DNA of 64,000 nucleotides. It comes from Liquorilactobacillus mali. Its GTDB lineage: Bacteria; Bacillota; Bacilli; Lactobacillales; Lactobacillaceae. The notes beneath the pieces were generated by a model that ran no database searches, was not told the origin of the DNA, and saw only the letters and a list, made by a program, of their open reading frames with translations. The stretch is from the NCBI RefSeq assembly GCF_001437155.1, contig NZ_JQAR01000001.1, positions 151,170 through 215,169 on the forward strand, read 5' to 3'. This document shows, piece after piece, positions 20,383-29,498 of this stretch. The position numbers and the translations under genes were made by a program. Each line of letters begins with the position of its first letter. Within the stretch, counting starts at the first letter, position 1.

Positions 20383-20521
20383 GTTTACTCTGGATATATT
20401 TATACTATTTTATAAGTCAAAACGCTCTGTCTGTTTCCTTTATTGATGAATACTACGAAAATAAAGAACATTTTATGAATAGTGTGAAGCGATAGCTGGA
20501 TAGGGTTAAATCTGTGTAAAC

Positions 20522-20564
20522 AAAAATCCCTCCATAATTGTCAGAGAAATCATGGAGGAATTTT
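20522..20564 (-). terminator. Terminator of recU-pbp1A
   Basis: Read on the minus strand, CCTCCAT and ATGGAGG form the stem and are followed by GATTTTTG. It lies just beyond the pbp1A stop. Confidence 0.82.
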
Positions 20565-20595
20565 AACAGTTAAACAGCCGGTTGGTTGTTATTTC

Positions 20596-22893
20596 TTAAT
20601 TATTATTAGGTTCTGAACTTGACGAACTAGGTGCACTCGATGAACTAGAACTAGAACTTGCACTCGACGAACTGCTAGATAAGGAATCCGATGAACTCGA
20701 CGGTAGACTACTTTCGGAAGATTCACTCGAAGAAACAGTACTGCTTGAAGGCAAGCTTGAGCTTGATGAACTTGAGCTTAAGCTTGAACTTGACGAACTC
20801 GAGCTTGAACTGCTGAAGACACTGCTTGCGATACTAGAACTTTCAATATCGGACGATACAGTGTCAGATGAACCAGCTAGATAAAGTTCACGCACACCGT
20901 TAACGGTCTTTGTGTAGACGTTGCTTGGCTTCTTCCAATTTTTATTTGGTTTTCCTTGAGCAAGATACGTCATTGCGTACTTATAGAAATAAGAGGCAAT
21001 TCTTGCGGATGATTGCGACAAATAATTACCTGTTTCGTACTGATGATCATAGCCAATCCAAACCGAAATAGAATAATTCTTTGTATATCCATTGAACCAA
21101 GAATCCATATCAGCTGAGCTTGGAAACTTAGAAGCAACATCTGATGGATAAGAGTTTGTTCCTGTTTTACCAGCTTGATATAAACCACTGATATTAGCAT
21201 AGCGTCCAGTTCCCTTAGAACTAGTAATAACGTCCTTAAGCATATCCGTAATCATGTAGGCAGTTGATGATTGCATGACTTGTTTCCCTGAACTTGAATA
21301 GCTCTTAGATTCACCATCTGACGAAGTAATTTTATTAATATAACGGGGCTTATAATATGTTCCACCGTTTGCAAACGCAGCATATGCAGCCGCATTTTGA
21401 AGAGTCGAAGAAGGCAATCCGATTCCATTTTGGTATTCGAGTGTTTTCTTATAGTTGAAACCAAGCTTACTAATAAAGTTTTGTGCCTTCGTAATACCGA
21501 CTGCCTGTAAAGCGCGAATTGCAGGAATATTACGTGACTGAGTCAGAGCACTTCTCATTGTTATTGCTCCCTGGTACTCATCATCAAAGTCGTAAAGATT
21601 AATACTTGTCCCAGGATAGACATACTTGGTATCTTGCAGCTCATGATATGTTGCCCAACTCAAGTATTCAATTGCAGGCGCATAATCCATCAGAGGTTTT
21701 GCAGTGGAACCATTTGTACGGTCTGTTTGTACGGCCCGATTTAAACCATAAGTTACGTCACCATTTTTCCGACCGCCAATCATTGCAACAATCTTACCAT
21801 TGTTAGGATTAACTACAGTTGATGCAACCTGAAGCTTATCATCCGGATATGTGATACTATCATTCGTGTTTGCGAGTTTATATAAATATTCTTGAGCATC
21901 CATATCTAAGTTTGTATAAATTTTTAGATTACCTTTGTAAGGATTATATCCTTTTGATTCAGCTTCTTGAATTACCTGTTTAAGATAGGCATCGGCTACT
22001 TTTGCTTTTTCCGTTGTAGTTGTTGAGCTCTTATGGGTTTGTACGAGTCCTTGAGTAATACTCTCGCTTTTAGCCTGATTTGCTTGTGCAGTTGTAATCT
22101 TTTTGTTTGCTACCATTGCATTGAGGACTTCATCACGACGTTTCTTAGCCAAGGTTGGATTAGCATTTGGATTATAATCTGTCGGTGCATTCGGAATACC
22201 GGCAATTAAGGCAGTTTGAGCTAAATCCAGTTGGCTTAGGGACTTATTATAGTAATATTTTGCGGCGGTCTGCATCCCTTTAACACCATTTCCCATGTAA
22301 ACTTTGTTGATATAAAATGTTAAGATTTGCTGTTTACTGTAAGTATTGTCTAATTTGAGAGCCAACCAAGCTTCCTGAGCTTTTCGCTTAAAAGTTCGAT
22401 CTGCCGAGCTAGTTGAGAAATAGGCTAACTTGATGAGCTGCTGATCTAGCGTACTACCTCCTTGCAAACCGGAAGAAGCGGATAGATTAGAAAGGGCAGC
22501 ACCAGCTATACGCAATGGATCAACCCCATGATGTTTGTAGAAGCGTCGATCTTCAATTGATACAACAGCATCTTTTAAAGTCTGGGGTATTTTATTACTA
22601 TTGACGTAGATTCGATTTTGTGTACCTATACGAGTTATAATTTTACCATTAGAGTCGTAGATGGTAGTCGAGCCAGCACTTGTAAGTTGAGATTCACTAA
22701 GAGAAGGAGCATTCTTTGCATATACGAAGAATATTGTGGCTCCAATTGCAATAACAATTTCAACAAGCACTAACATTGTTAATAGAAATCTTTTAAAGAA
22801 TTTTTTGAATTTGCCAACAGGCTTTTTTTTCTTAATAGCCTGCCGTTTTCTTCGCATTACTCTTGAATTATTAGGATCCTGATTGCTACTCAT
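20596..22893 (-). CDS. pbp1A: Class A penicillin-binding protein PBP1A with serine-rich tail
   Basis: Bifunctional peptidoglycan glycosyltransferase/transpeptidase. A basic cytoplasmic N-terminus and one membrane segment (35-58) precede the GT51 domain, with EDRRFYKHHG (catalytic Glu114) and GGSTLDQQL (146-153). The transpeptidase domain has Ser396-Thr-Ala-Lys399, SRN (453-455) and KTGT (576-579). Residues ~675-760 are a low-complexity Ser tail with scattered Glu, Asp and Pro. It starts 11 bases after recU, the usual recU-pbp1A arrangement. GpsB, which binds PBP1 homologues in other Firmicutes, is encoded 1.4 kb away. Confidence 0.95.
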   Translation of the reverse strand: MSSNQDPNNSRVMRRKRQAIKKKKPVGKFKKFFKRFLLTMLVLVEIVIAIGATIFFVYAKNAPSLSESQLTSAGSTTIYDSNGKIITRIGTQNRIYVNSNKIPQTLKDAVVSIEDRRFYKHHGVDPLRIAGAALSNLSASSGLQGGSTLDQQLIKLAYFSTSSADRTFKRKAQEAWLALKLDNTYSKQQILTFYINKVYMGNGVKGMQTAAKYYYNKSLSQLDLAQTALIAGIPNAPTDYNPNANPTLAKKRRDEVLNAMVANKKITTAQANQAKSESITQGLVQTHKSSTTTTEKAKVADAYLKQVIQEAESKGYNPYKGNLKIYTNLDMDAQEYLYKLANTNDSITYPDDKLQVASTVVNPNNGKIVAMIGGRKNGDVTYGLNRAVQTDRTNGSTAKPLMDYAPAIEYLSWATYHELQDTKYVYPGTSINLYDFDDEYQGAITMRSALTQSRNIPAIRALQAVGITKAQNFISKLGFNYKKTLEYQNGIGLPSSTLQNAAAYAAFANGGTYYKPRYINKITSSDGESKSYSSSGKQVMQSSTAYMITDMLKDVITSSKGTGRYANISGLYQAGKTGTNSYPSDVASKFPSSADMDSWFNGYTKNYSISVWIGYDHQYETGNYLSQSSARIASYFYKYAMTYLAQGKPNKNWKKPSNVYTKTVNGVRELYLAGSSDTVSSDIESSSIASSVFSSSSSSSSSSSLSSSSSSSSLPSSSTVSSSESSESSLPSSSSDSLSSSSSSASSSSSSSSAPSSSSSEPNNN
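20614..20871 (-). repeat. Serine-codon low-complexity tract at the pbp1A 3' end
   Basis: About 86 codons, some three quarters of them Ser, written with mixed AGC/AGT/TCG/TCA/TCT codons. On the plus strand it reads as scattered GAACT and CTCGA repeats. Such tracts are prone to length change. Confidence 0.85.
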
Positions 22894-22904
22894 GATTTAC
22901 TCCT

Positions 22905-23522
22905 TTATGCATTACACAGATTTTCAATAATCTTATCTATACTTTTTAGGTATGGGATAAGCGGTGTTACATGATATTTGATTTGAAATCCATCATTAAC
23001 AATAGTTTTCTTGGGAATTGACTTGCGACCATTTTCTTGATTGTCCCAGTAGTCGAAGAGAATTGAAGCAGGTAGTAAAAAAATTTCCTGCGTTGCGGTA
23101 AACTTAATAAGGGTAAAGCAGATTCCTTTTTGGGCAACGCAAGCTTTCATATGAGCGATTTGATGCTCATGAAAATTGCTGAGTGGGAAAGAAGCCTTAT
23201 TATGTGTCTCCTTTGCCTCAAAGTCGAGGTAATAACCGCGATATACACCATTGTAATCAGTGGTAGAAGCCTGTTTGAAATAGGCCTCCTTGATCACAGC
23301 AGCACTTCTTTGCGGATAGTCAACCTGAACAATTTGAATAGGTATCGGTTTCTTGTGAATAACAGCAATGCCTTGCTGCAAATAGTACTGGTTACTTTGG
23401 TTAATCTCTTCTTCCAACGACATTCCGCGGTTGCCAAATATAATATTTGAGTTCTTATTATTGCGTATTTTTTTTGTTGGCATTGGTTGATAAGTTTTGC
23501 CGTTTGGATATCTAAGAACCAT
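22905..23522 (-). CDS. recU: Holliday junction resolvase RecU
   Basis: Cuts four-way DNA junctions in recombination and chromosome segregation. The 205-residue protein shows the RecU core: NRGM (31-34), a metal-binding DFEAKET (Asp100, Glu102, Lys104) after Asp89, and SNFHEHQ. The start ATG follows GGGAG. It is the promoter-proximal gene of recU-pbp1A, a pairing conserved in Bacillus and lactobacilli. Confidence 0.95.
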   Translation of the reverse strand: MVLRYPNGKTYQPMPTKKIRNNKNSNIIFGNRGMSLEEEINQSNQYYLQQGIAVIHKKPIPIQIVQVDYPQRSAAVIKEAYFKQASTTDYNGVYRGYYLDFEAKETHNKASFPLSNFHEHQIAHMKACVAQKGICFTLIKFTATQEIFLLPASILFDYWDNQENGRKSIPKKTIVNDGFQIKYHVTPLIPYLKSIDKIIENLCNA

Positions 23523-23547
23523 GTCGCATCACGCTCCCGTTCGACTT

Positions 23548-23576
23548 ATTATACCAACAACGCAAACACTTGGCAA
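23548..23576 (-). promoter_or_regulatory. recU-pbp1A promoter
   Basis: On the minus strand TTGCCA and TATAAT are 17 bases apart, about 25 bases before the recU start codon. Confidence 0.78.
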
Positions 23577-23605
23577 AAAAGCATTATTTCTGATGAATAT
23601 GATAT

Positions 23606-23635
23606 TTGCTATTTATATTATTCTTGTTTTATGAT
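23606..23635 (+). promoter_or_regulatory. Possible ypsA promoter
   Basis: TTGCTA (23606-23611) and TATGAT (23630-23635) with an 18-base spacer, divergent from the recU promoter. Confidence 0.45.
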
Positions 23636-23666
23636 TAGTCAAGTTACGATAGGAGTGGGATAAGTA

Positions 23667-24230
23667 ATGCGTATGTGGGTTACAGGATATCGTAGTTATG
23701 AATTAAATATTTATAAAGATTCTGATCCAAAGGTTGAAGTCCTAAAAAGCATATTAGAGGATGCAATTAGACAAAAAGTAGAAGATGGTCTTGAATGGGT
23801 GCTTGTTGGTGGACAATCTGGAATTGAACAAATGACTGCAGAAGTTGTTTGCTCAATGAAAGAAGAATTTCCTGAACTTAAAGTTGCAATGATGTTACCG
23901 TATAGTAATTTTGAATCAAGATGGAAGGAAGAACGAAAAGCAACATTTGCCCTCTTAAAAAGTCAAGTTGATTTCTGTGCAGCAGTTAGCTCTGAGGAAT
24001 ATAAATCTCCACAACAATTGCGAAATTGGCAAGAGTTTATGCTTGAACATACTGAAGAGGCATTGCTAGTGTATGATTCAGAATTTGAAGGCAAACCCAA
24101 ATATGATGTATTGGCAGCAAAAAGGTATGCTGAAAGGCACAAATATAATATTATAACTATCGATATGGATTGGCTTGAAAATGGGGCAAGAGAATTTTTT
24201 GAAAGAAAGAATGAAAATGATTTGCAATAG
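23667..24230 (+). CDS. ypsA: YpsA (DUF1273, SLOG-superfamily) protein
   Basis: Rossmann-like SLOG-family protein, predicted to bind a nucleotide or nucleotide-sugar-like ligand. The N-terminus RMWVTGYRSYEL and the WVLVGGQSGIEQ segment (about 50-61) are the family marks. B. subtilis YpsA has been linked to cell division. The place next to gpsB and opposite recU-pbp1A is conserved and supports that link. 187 residues, start ATG after AGGAGTGGG. Biochemical function is unproven. Confidence 0.88.
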   Translation: MRMWVTGYRSYELNIYKDSDPKVEVLKSILEDAIRQKVEDGLEWVLVGGQSGIEQMTAEVVCSMKEEFPELKVAMMLPYSNFESRWKEERKATFALLKSQVDFCAAVSSEEYKSPQQLRNWQEFMLEHTEEALLVYDSEFEGKPKYDVLAAKRYAERHKYNIITIDMDWLENGAREFFERKNENDLQ

Positions 24231-24249
24231 TCATAATGTTTGGTATAAT
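24221..24249 (+). promoter_or_regulatory. gpsB promoter
   Basis: TTTGCA (24221-24226, inside the ypsA end) and TATAAT (24244-24249) with a 17-base spacer. Confidence 0.7.
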
Positions 24250-24297
24250 TAATAGAGTTGTAAACTTAGTTTTCTAAAGAATATGAGGTGCATTGCT

Positions 24298-24639
24298 GTG
24301 GAGAAGATAAATTTCACGCCAAAAGATATTGTAAATAAAAATTTCAAGCCTAAGATGCGTGGCTATGATCCAGCAGATGTAGACGAATTTCTTGATGATG
24401 TTATCAAGGACTATGAGACGTATTCTAAAGAAACACAACGTTTGCAGATGGAAAATGATCGTCTTGTTAGTAAGGTGGACGAATTAACAAAACAGTTGGC
24501 TGTTGGGAAAAGCGGTCAGACTAGTCGACCAGTATCTAATGTTACGAACATGGACATTTTAAAACGTTTATCTAATTTAGAGCGTCATGTCTTTGGTGCA
24601 CAATTGAATGATGATGCAAATAGAGATAGTCGCTTTTAG
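24298..24639 (+). CDS. gpsB: Cell-division/peptidoglycan regulator GpsB (DivIVA-like)
   Basis: Small coiled-coil adaptor that shuttles PBPs between septum and side wall. The DivIVA-like lipid-binding head [20 protein letters not shown] is followed by [17 protein letters not shown], a coiled coil, a short linker and a C-terminal helix, [18 protein letters not shown] chose the GTG at 24298 (113 residues), because GAGGTG lies seven bases upstream and the product then starts like other GpsB proteins. An ATG at 24283 would swallow that site. Its likely client PBP1A is encoded nearby. Confidence 0.92.
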   Translation: MEKINFTPKDIVNKNFKPKMRGYDPADVDEFLDDVIKDYETYSKETQRLQMENDRLVSKVDELTKQLAVGKSGQTSRPVSNVTNMDILKRLSNLERHVFGAQLNDDANRDSRF

Positions 24640-24657
24640 TAAATTATTTAAGTATTT

Positions 24658-25050
24658 GATGTAGTTCTCTGGTAATCGCGGTCTACCTTGAGTAGGCTGA
24701 GGAAAGTCCAAGCTTGCACAGGCTGAGATGCTTGTAGTGATCGTGCTTGCTGAAAAAATAAGGCAAGGTACCTTTTGGGTAACGGCAGATAAAAGGACTA
24801 AGGCAACGACGCTATGTCTGAGTAGTCTTGAAAGTGCCACAGTGACGAAACAATATTGGAAACAGTATTGATGGAACGCGGTAAACCCCACGAGCAGGTA
24901 ACCCAAACTTTGGTAGGGGCGCTTCATGACGGAAATGAACAAATCATGGGGGCAGATAAGGTAATACTTGTCTGGAGATAGATGATTACCACCGATTTCA
25001 ACATCCTGTGTTGAATGACGTACGGAACGTGGCTTATAGAGGACTACATC
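24658..25050 (+). ncRNA. rnpB: RNase P RNA, bacterial type B
   Basis: Catalytic RNA that removes 5' leaders from pre-tRNAs. The ends pair as GATGTAGTTCTC with GAGGACTACATC (helix P1). The core is unmistakable by eye: GAGGAAAGTCCAAGCTTGCAC near the 5' end, AAAGTGCCACAGTGACGAA in the middle, GGAACGCGGTAAACCCC, then AGATAGATGATTACC and ACGTGGCTTATAG near the 3' end. About 393 nt suits the Firmicute type B form. It lies between gpsB and the RNA methylase gene, its standard position in lactobacilli. Confidence 0.97.
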
Positions 25051-25058
25051 TCAGGGAG

Positions 25059-25086
25059 GGGTTAGGTTTATTCCTAACCTTTTTAT
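25059..25086 (+). terminator. rnpB terminator
   Basis: GGTTAGG and CCTAACC with loop TTTATT, followed by TTTTTATTTT. Confidence 0.92.
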
Positions 25087-25116
25087 TTTGAAGAAATTAT
25101 AAAGGAATGGGTGAAC

Positions 25117-26256
25117 ATGGAAGAATATAATTTAATTGCGACTGCTGCTGCTGGGATTGAATCTCTTGTTGGAAATGAACTCAAGCATCTTGGTTATCGT
25201 GTCGAAGTTGAAAATAGTCGAGTTAGATTTAGTGGAGATTTTACTGATATTATCAAGACAAATTTATGGTTGAGAACAGCTGATCGTATAAAAATTGTAG
25301 TCGCTGAGTTCACTGCTACTTCTTTTGATGAATTATTTGAGAAAACCAAGGCTTTACCTTGGGACAAATATTTGCCATTAGATGCTGAATTCCCAGTCGC
25401 TGGGAAATCACAAAAGTCTAAGTTATACAGTGTCCCAGATGTACAGTCTATCGTTAAAAAAGCAATAGTTGATAAGATGAGTACGGTTTATCATAGAAAA
25501 ACTCGTCTTGCTGAGACTGGGGCAAAGTTTCCTCTAGAAGTTGCTATCAATAAGGACAAAGTATTGTTGACTTTAGATACCACAGGTTCAAGTCTTTTTA
25601 AGAGAGGCTATAGAATTGAGAAGGGGCCAGCTCCTTTGAAGGAAAATATGGCTGCAGCATTGGTGCTTCTGGCACATTGGTATCCTGAAATGCCTTTTGT
25701 TGATCCTGTTTGCGGTTCGGGTACCATTCCAATTGAAGCGGCAATGATTGGTCATAATATTGCACCGGGGTTCAACCGAGATTTCATTTGTGAGACTTGG
25801 GGATGGCATCCAGAAGAATTAGTTCAACAGATTAGGGATGAGGCTGATTCAAAAGCTGATTATGACATTGAATTGGATATTGCTGGGTATGATATTGATG
25901 GTAAGATGATTGATATTGCAAAGCTTAATGCAAGGGAAGCTGGACTTCTTCATAGCATCAATTTCAAACAATTGGCATTGAAGGATTTTAGGACCGAAAA
26001 GAAGAATGGTGTAATTGTAGCCAACCCTCCTTATGGTGAACGTTTAAGCGATCAGACGGCTGTACGGGAGCTATACAAACAGATGGGACAAACATATAGA
26101 GGATTAACTACTTGGAGCAAGTATATTCTTACGAGTGATCTTGAATTTGAAAAATTTTATGGTCAAAGGGCAACAAAAAGACGTAAATTATACAATGGTT
26201 CATTGCGGACAGATTACTTCCAATATTGGGGTAAAAAGGAGCGCAACAACCGTTAG
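25117..26256 (+). CDS. THUMP-domain class I SAM-dependent RNA methyltransferase (YpsC/RlmL-like)
   Basis: Predicted to methylate guanine N2 in 23S rRNA, as the RlmL N-terminal module does. A THUMP RNA-binding region (about 40-155) precedes a Rossmann methylase domain with FVDPVCGSGTIPIEA (SAM site) and VIVANPPYGERL (the NPPY catalytic motif of N-methylases). 379 residues from the ATG at 25117; a GTG two codons earlier (25111) is an alternative, and AAAGGA serves either. The target nucleotide is inferred from the family. Confidence 0.9.
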   Translation: MEEYNLIATAAAGIESLVGNELKHLGYRVEVENSRVRFSGDFTDIIKTNLWLRTADRIKIVVAEFTATSFDELFEKTKALPWDKYLPLDAEFPVAGKSQKSKLYSVPDVQSIVKKAIVDKMSTVYHRKTRLAETGAKFPLEVAINKDKVLLTLDTTGSSLFKRGYRIEKGPAPLKENMAAALVLLAHWYPEMPFVDPVCGSGTIPIEAAMIGHNIAPGFNRDFICETWGWHPEELVQQIRDEADSKADYDIELDIAGYDIDGKMIDIAKLNAREAGLLHSINFKQLALKDFRTEKKNGVIVANPPYGERLSDQTAVRELYKQMGQTYRGLTTWSKYILTSDLEFEKFYGQRATKRRKLYNGSLRTDYFQYWGKKERNNR

Positions 26257-26285
26257 TTGACTTATGGGCATAGTTATATGGAATT

Positions 26286-26333
26286 AAGAGAGGGACTAGG
26301 TCAAAATTTAACTTTTGCTCTAGTCCCTCTCTT
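26286..26333. terminator. Hairpin between the methylase and rnh-like genes
   Basis: A perfect 14-bp stem, AAGAGAGGGACTAG (26286-26299) with CTAGTCCCTCTCTT (26320-26333), and an inner TCAAAA/TTTTG. It has no long T-run, lies between convergent genes and may serve both. Confidence 0.75.
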
Positions 26334-26458
26334 ACAAATAATCATGCGTTAGTTTTTTGTCGACCAAATAGGAAAAAGTATATAAATTTTGCAGAAAAAG
26401 TTTAATTATACGATAATTTCGTTATTTGCTCAGATGTTTAGTATAATCAAGACAGAAC

Positions 26459-26854
26459 TTATTTTTTTAAAATACTGTGTAGCTTTTGTGTAGCTAAAGT
26501 GTGTGCCCCATGGTTTTCTTTTTCTGGAATCCATTGAGTAATAACTAGTGGAAATTTTGCTTGCAGTGCAGTAAGTTTCATAAGAAGGTCATTATAATTT
26601 TTTGAGTAATTTTTATCAATGCTCTCGGTCACGATACGGCTGTCGCTAAAGAACATCAGAGTTTCAGTATTTCCAAATAATTTTTCTACGTATTGAAAAC
26701 CAGTTAAAGCTGCCAAAAATTCGGCAGTATGGTTAGATGAGTCTGGCAGTGAAACAGCATATTGGAATTGTTTGCCGTCTTTAATGATGAGGATGCCGGC
26801 AGTACTAGTTCCGGGATTTCCTTTTGTAGCTGCATCGGTAAAAAGTTTAATCAG
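26459..26854 (-). CDS. RNase HI-family protein, apparent CTG start
   Basis: RNase H-fold protein expected to act on RNA in RNA/DNA hybrids. It shows the first Asp (KLFTDAATKGNPG), the Glu (SNHTAEFLAAL) and the second Asp (FFSDSR). At the fourth catalytic position, where Asp is usual, it reads ENHGAHTLA. The sequence L-I-K-L-F-T-D aligns to the usual M-I-K/R-L-F/Y-T-D start, so initiation is probably at CTG 26854-26852, eight bases after AGGAG. In-frame GTG (26863) and TTG (26905) lack a ribosome site and run toward the divergent gene. Activity is uncertain. Confidence 0.75.
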   Translation of the reverse strand: MIKLFTDAATKGNPGTSTAGILIIKDGKQFQYAVSLPDSSNHTAEFLAALTGFQYVEKLFGNTETLMFFSDSRIVTESIDKNYSKNYNDLLMKLTALQAKFPLVITQWIPEKENHGAHTLATQKLHSILKK

Positions 26855-26881
26855 ATTAATCACTCCTAGGAAGGTGTTTTT

Positions 26882-27259
26882 ATGAACAAAAAGTTCTGGT
26901 ATCAACCAGATATTGCGACTAGTATTATTTGCTGGTCATTTACACTTATGATACTACTTTTAAGTATTTTATTGTGGCTTGAGATAACTGTTTTTCAGAT
27001 ATGGACAGTCATTGTTTTTCTGATTTTTTGTGCTGTTTCACTTGTTCAGCTTTTTTTAAGGTGGATTGAAATAAGCGATGAAAAGTTGATAGTTCATACA
27101 ATAATTCCACAGAATACTAAGAAATTAGAGTTATCAGATATTGAGAATGTTAGAGTGGGAAAATATGGAATCAGTATCACTGTAAAAGAGCAAAAATACC
27201 ATTTTATCATGAGAAAAAGTAATTGTGAAATTCTATATAATCTGATAGCTTTCAAGTAA
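26882..27259 (+). CDS. EbsA-like small membrane protein
   Basis: 125-residue protein with two closely spaced membrane helices (about 14-33 and 38-58) and a C-terminal PH-like beta domain (ISDEKLIVHT, LELSDIENVRVGKYGISITV). I recognise it tentatively as an EbsA-family protein, called pore-forming in enterococci, often near an RNase H-like gene in lactobacilli. The start ATG follows AGGAAGGTG and is divergent from the rnh-like gene. Function is not established. Confidence 0.65.
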   Translation: MNKKFWYQPDIATSIICWSFTLMILLLSILLWLEITVFQIWTVIVFLIFCAVSLVQLFLRWIEISDEKLIVHTIIPQNTKKLELSDIENVRVGKYGISITVKEQKYHFIMRKSNCEILYNLIAFK

Positions 27260-27385
27260 AAAAGTTCGTAAGTAACATTTTTAAACACTAAATAATGTTT
27301 TATTTTGCAGTATTTAGGATATTGTAATGACTTTTAGCGAACAATGAATTATAATTCAGTTATAATTGTTAGGAGGATGTTCTCG

Positions 27386-29044
27386 TTGAAAGATATTGAA
27401 ATTGCACAACAAGCAGAAATGTTAAATATTAATGAAATTGCTGCAAAAGTTGATTTAGAACCAACCGATATTGAGCAGTATGGGGATTTTAAGGCAAAGA
27501 TTAAGCTGCCCATTAATAAGAAAACTAAAACTAAAGAGAAATTAATTTTGGTAACTGCAATTAATCCCACGCCAGCAGGAGAAGGAAAATCTACGGTAAC
27601 AGTTGGACTAGGAGATGGACTTAGTTTACTTGACAAAAAAGTAATGATTGCGTTGCGTGAACCTTCATTGGGTCCGGTTATGGGGATGAAAGGTGGAGCC
27701 ACAGGAGGCGGCTACTCACAGGTTGTTCCAATGGAAGATATAAATTTGCATTTTACAGGTGACATGCATGCTTTGACGACTGCCAACAATACTTTAGCAG
27801 CTTTGATAGATAATCATATATATCAAGGCAATTCATTAGATATCGATCAACGTCGAATTATTTGGAAGCGGGTATTGGACATAAATGATCGAGCTTTGAG
27901 ACATGTTGTGATTGGATTGGGTGGAATTTCCCAAGGAATCCCTCGTGAAGATGGTTTTGACATCACAGTTGCCAGTGAGTTGATGGCTGTTTTGTGTCTT
28001 GCAAAGGATATTGCCGATTTAAAACGGAGAATTGGTAATATAGTGATTGGTTATACAACAAAGAGAAAACCAGTGACTGTTGATCAATTAGGAGTAACAG
28101 GAGCAATTGCATTATTATTAAAGGATGCAATTAAGCCAAACTTGGTTCAAACATTGGCACATACACCTGCAATCATCCATGGCGGACCATTTGCTAACAT
28201 TGCTCATGGCTGTAATAGTGTGTTGGCTACACAGACGGCTTTGAAGTTAGCTGATTACACAATTACGGAGGCAGGTTTTGGTGCTGATTTGGGTGCCGAG
28301 AAGTTTTTGGATATCAAAACACCGGTACTTGGGAAGACACCAGATACAATTGTAATTGTTGCAACAGTCCGTGCTTTGAAAATGCACGGTGGAGTTAAAA
28401 AGGACGAATTGGAACAAGAAAATATAGAAGCCTTAAAGAATGGTTACGTTAACTTAAGTAAACATATCAGTAACATGAAGCGCTACAACATACCAGTGCT
28501 AGTTGCAATTAATCAGTTTACTTCTGACACAGAGGCGGAACTTAAGTGTTTGCAGGAATTGTGTGCTAAGGATGCAACTAAAGCAATCGTCGCTAATGTA
28601 TGGGCAAAAGGTGGTTCTGGTGCACTAGAACTAGCAAAAGAAGTCGTTTCTTCCTGCGAGGAGTCTAATGAATTTACACCTCTTTATTCAGAAGCAGATG
28701 ATATTAAGACAAAAGTCGAGAAAATTGTTACAAATATCTATGGTGGAACAAAAGTAGAATATGGTCCCAAGGCTAGACGCCAACTTAAACAATTTGCAGA
28801 ACTAGGATGGGATCGTCTTCCAGTATGTATGGCGAAAACGCAATATTCATTATCTGATGATGCAAAGAAATTGGGAGCACCAACTGATTTTGCAATTCAT
28901 GTCCGTGAATTTGTTCCAAAGCTTGGAGCACAATTCATTGTTGCATTGACAGGTAACGTTCTGACCATGCCAGGTTTACCGAAGATACCAGCTGCAAATG
29001 GTATGGAGTTAAGTGATGAAGGACAGATTTCAGGTTTGTATTGA
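27386..29044 (+). CDS. fhs: Formate-tetrahydrofolate ligase
   Basis: ATP-dependent formation of 10-formyl-tetrahydrofolate from formate, feeding purine synthesis and initiator-tRNA formylation. The P-loop TPAGEGKST is at residues 62-70, followed by the conserved [19 protein letters not shown] block and, near the end, [13 protein letters not shown] chose the TTG at 27386 (552 residues) because AGGAGG lies nine bases upstream. A longer reading from 27344 adds 14 unrelated residues and crosses the ribosome site. TATAAT boxes occur at 27350 and 27361. Upstream inverted repeats (CTAAATA/TATTTAG, 27288-27317) do not match a THF riboswitch that I recognise. Confidence 0.95.
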   Translation: MKDIEIAQQAEMLNINEIAAKVDLEPTDIEQYGDFKAKIKLPINKKTKTKEKLILVTAINPTPAGEGKSTVTVGLGDGLSLLDKKVMIALREPSLGPVMGMKGGATGGGYSQVVPMEDINLHFTGDMHALTTANNTLAALIDNHIYQGNSLDIDQRRIIWKRVLDINDRALRHVVIGLGGISQGIPREDGFDITVASELMAVLCLAKDIADLKRRIGNIVIGYTTKRKPVTVDQLGVTGAIALLLKDAIKPNLVQTLAHTPAIIHGGPFANIAHGCNSVLATQTALKLADYTITEAGFGADLGAEKFLDIKTPVLGKTPDTIVIVATVRALKMHGGVKKDELEQENIEALKNGYVNLSKHISNMKRYNIPVLVAINQFTSDTEAELKCLQELCAKDATKAIVANVWAKGGSGALELAKEVVSSCEESNEFTPLYSEADDIKTKVEKIVTNIYGGTKVEYGPKARRQLKQFAELGWDRLPVCMAKTQYSLSDDAKKLGAPTDFAIHVREFVPKLGAQFIVALTGNVLTMPGLPKIPAANGMELSDEGQISGLY

Positions 29045-29066
29045 TTGAGCTGAATATATTGATAAC

Positions 29067-29101
29067 AAATAAAAAGTTCTTAACGAAGGACTTTTTATTT
29101 T
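29067..29101 (+). terminator. fhs terminator
   Basis: AAATAAAAAGTTCTT and AAGGACTTTTTATTT form a stem around AACG, followed by T-rich DNA. Confidence 0.82.
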
Positions 29102-29152
29102 TGTTTTTGTATCAATTAAAAGTCCACCATTTAAAGTGTTTTTACAAGAAAA

Positions 29153-29223
29153 GTAGGGACTAAATTATCAAGAGGGATGAGCTTCGAGTAGTGGTGAGAT
29201 AGCGAGTTAGACTATGTCCTAGT
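29153..29223 (+). other. Imperfect inverted repeat, possible worn hairpin
   Basis: TAGGGAC near 29153 can pair with GTCCTA near 29215 across ~55 bases that also contain partial complements. It may be a degenerate member of the GGGACT hairpin family. No coding potential is visible. Confidence 0.3.
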
Positions 29224-29320
29224 AAAAAAGCAAAGTGGACGAAAAGATCAAAATTATTTTTAATAACTTTGAATTTACGATAAGGTGTTGAACAGCTGAC
29301 TATTAATTTTTCATAATATA

Positions 29321-29329
29321 TGATACAAT
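29321..29329 (+). promoter_or_regulatory. Extended -10 promoter of a long leader
   Basis: TGATACAAT (TG, one base, TACAAT) could start a transcript near 29336. That transcript would include the folded region at 29382-29450 and run on to the gene at 29571. Confidence 0.5.
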
Positions 29330-29381
29330 ACTACTATATTAAGCGTTATTTAATTTATAGATTGGTTTTAGGTTTGATGAT

Positions 29382-29450
29382 CTTTCATGTTAATGGCGCA
29401 ACTACAGAGTTGCAAATGTGTTATAGAGGTTGGGATAGCACCTTTGAAAG
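29382..29450 (+). ncRNA. Candidate three-way-junction RNA element
   Basis: Three helices can form together: P1 CTTTCA (29382-29387) with TGAAAG (29445-29450), P2 GCAACT (29398-29403) with AGTTGC (29408-29413), and P3 GTGTTAT (29418-29424) with ATAGCAC (29435-29441, one G-U pair). This would give a junction joined by short single-stranded links. It matches no riboswitch class I can name. It lies in the long leader of the 99-aa gene. The fold was made by eye only. Confidence 0.4.
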
Positions 29451-29498
29451 TTAGAATTTAATTTTGGTTCATGTAATAAAATTTTCGGAACAATTTAA

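Noticed and set aside
24577..24942. Minus-strand open frame across the gpsB end and rnpB
   Set aside because: It overlaps the RNase P RNA core, whose motifs are unmistakable. No ribosome site.
27260..27385. Tetrahydrofolate riboswitch upstream of fhs
   Set aside because: Some inverted repeats exist, but the conserved THF-riboswitch core was not found, and the likely promoter lies after them.
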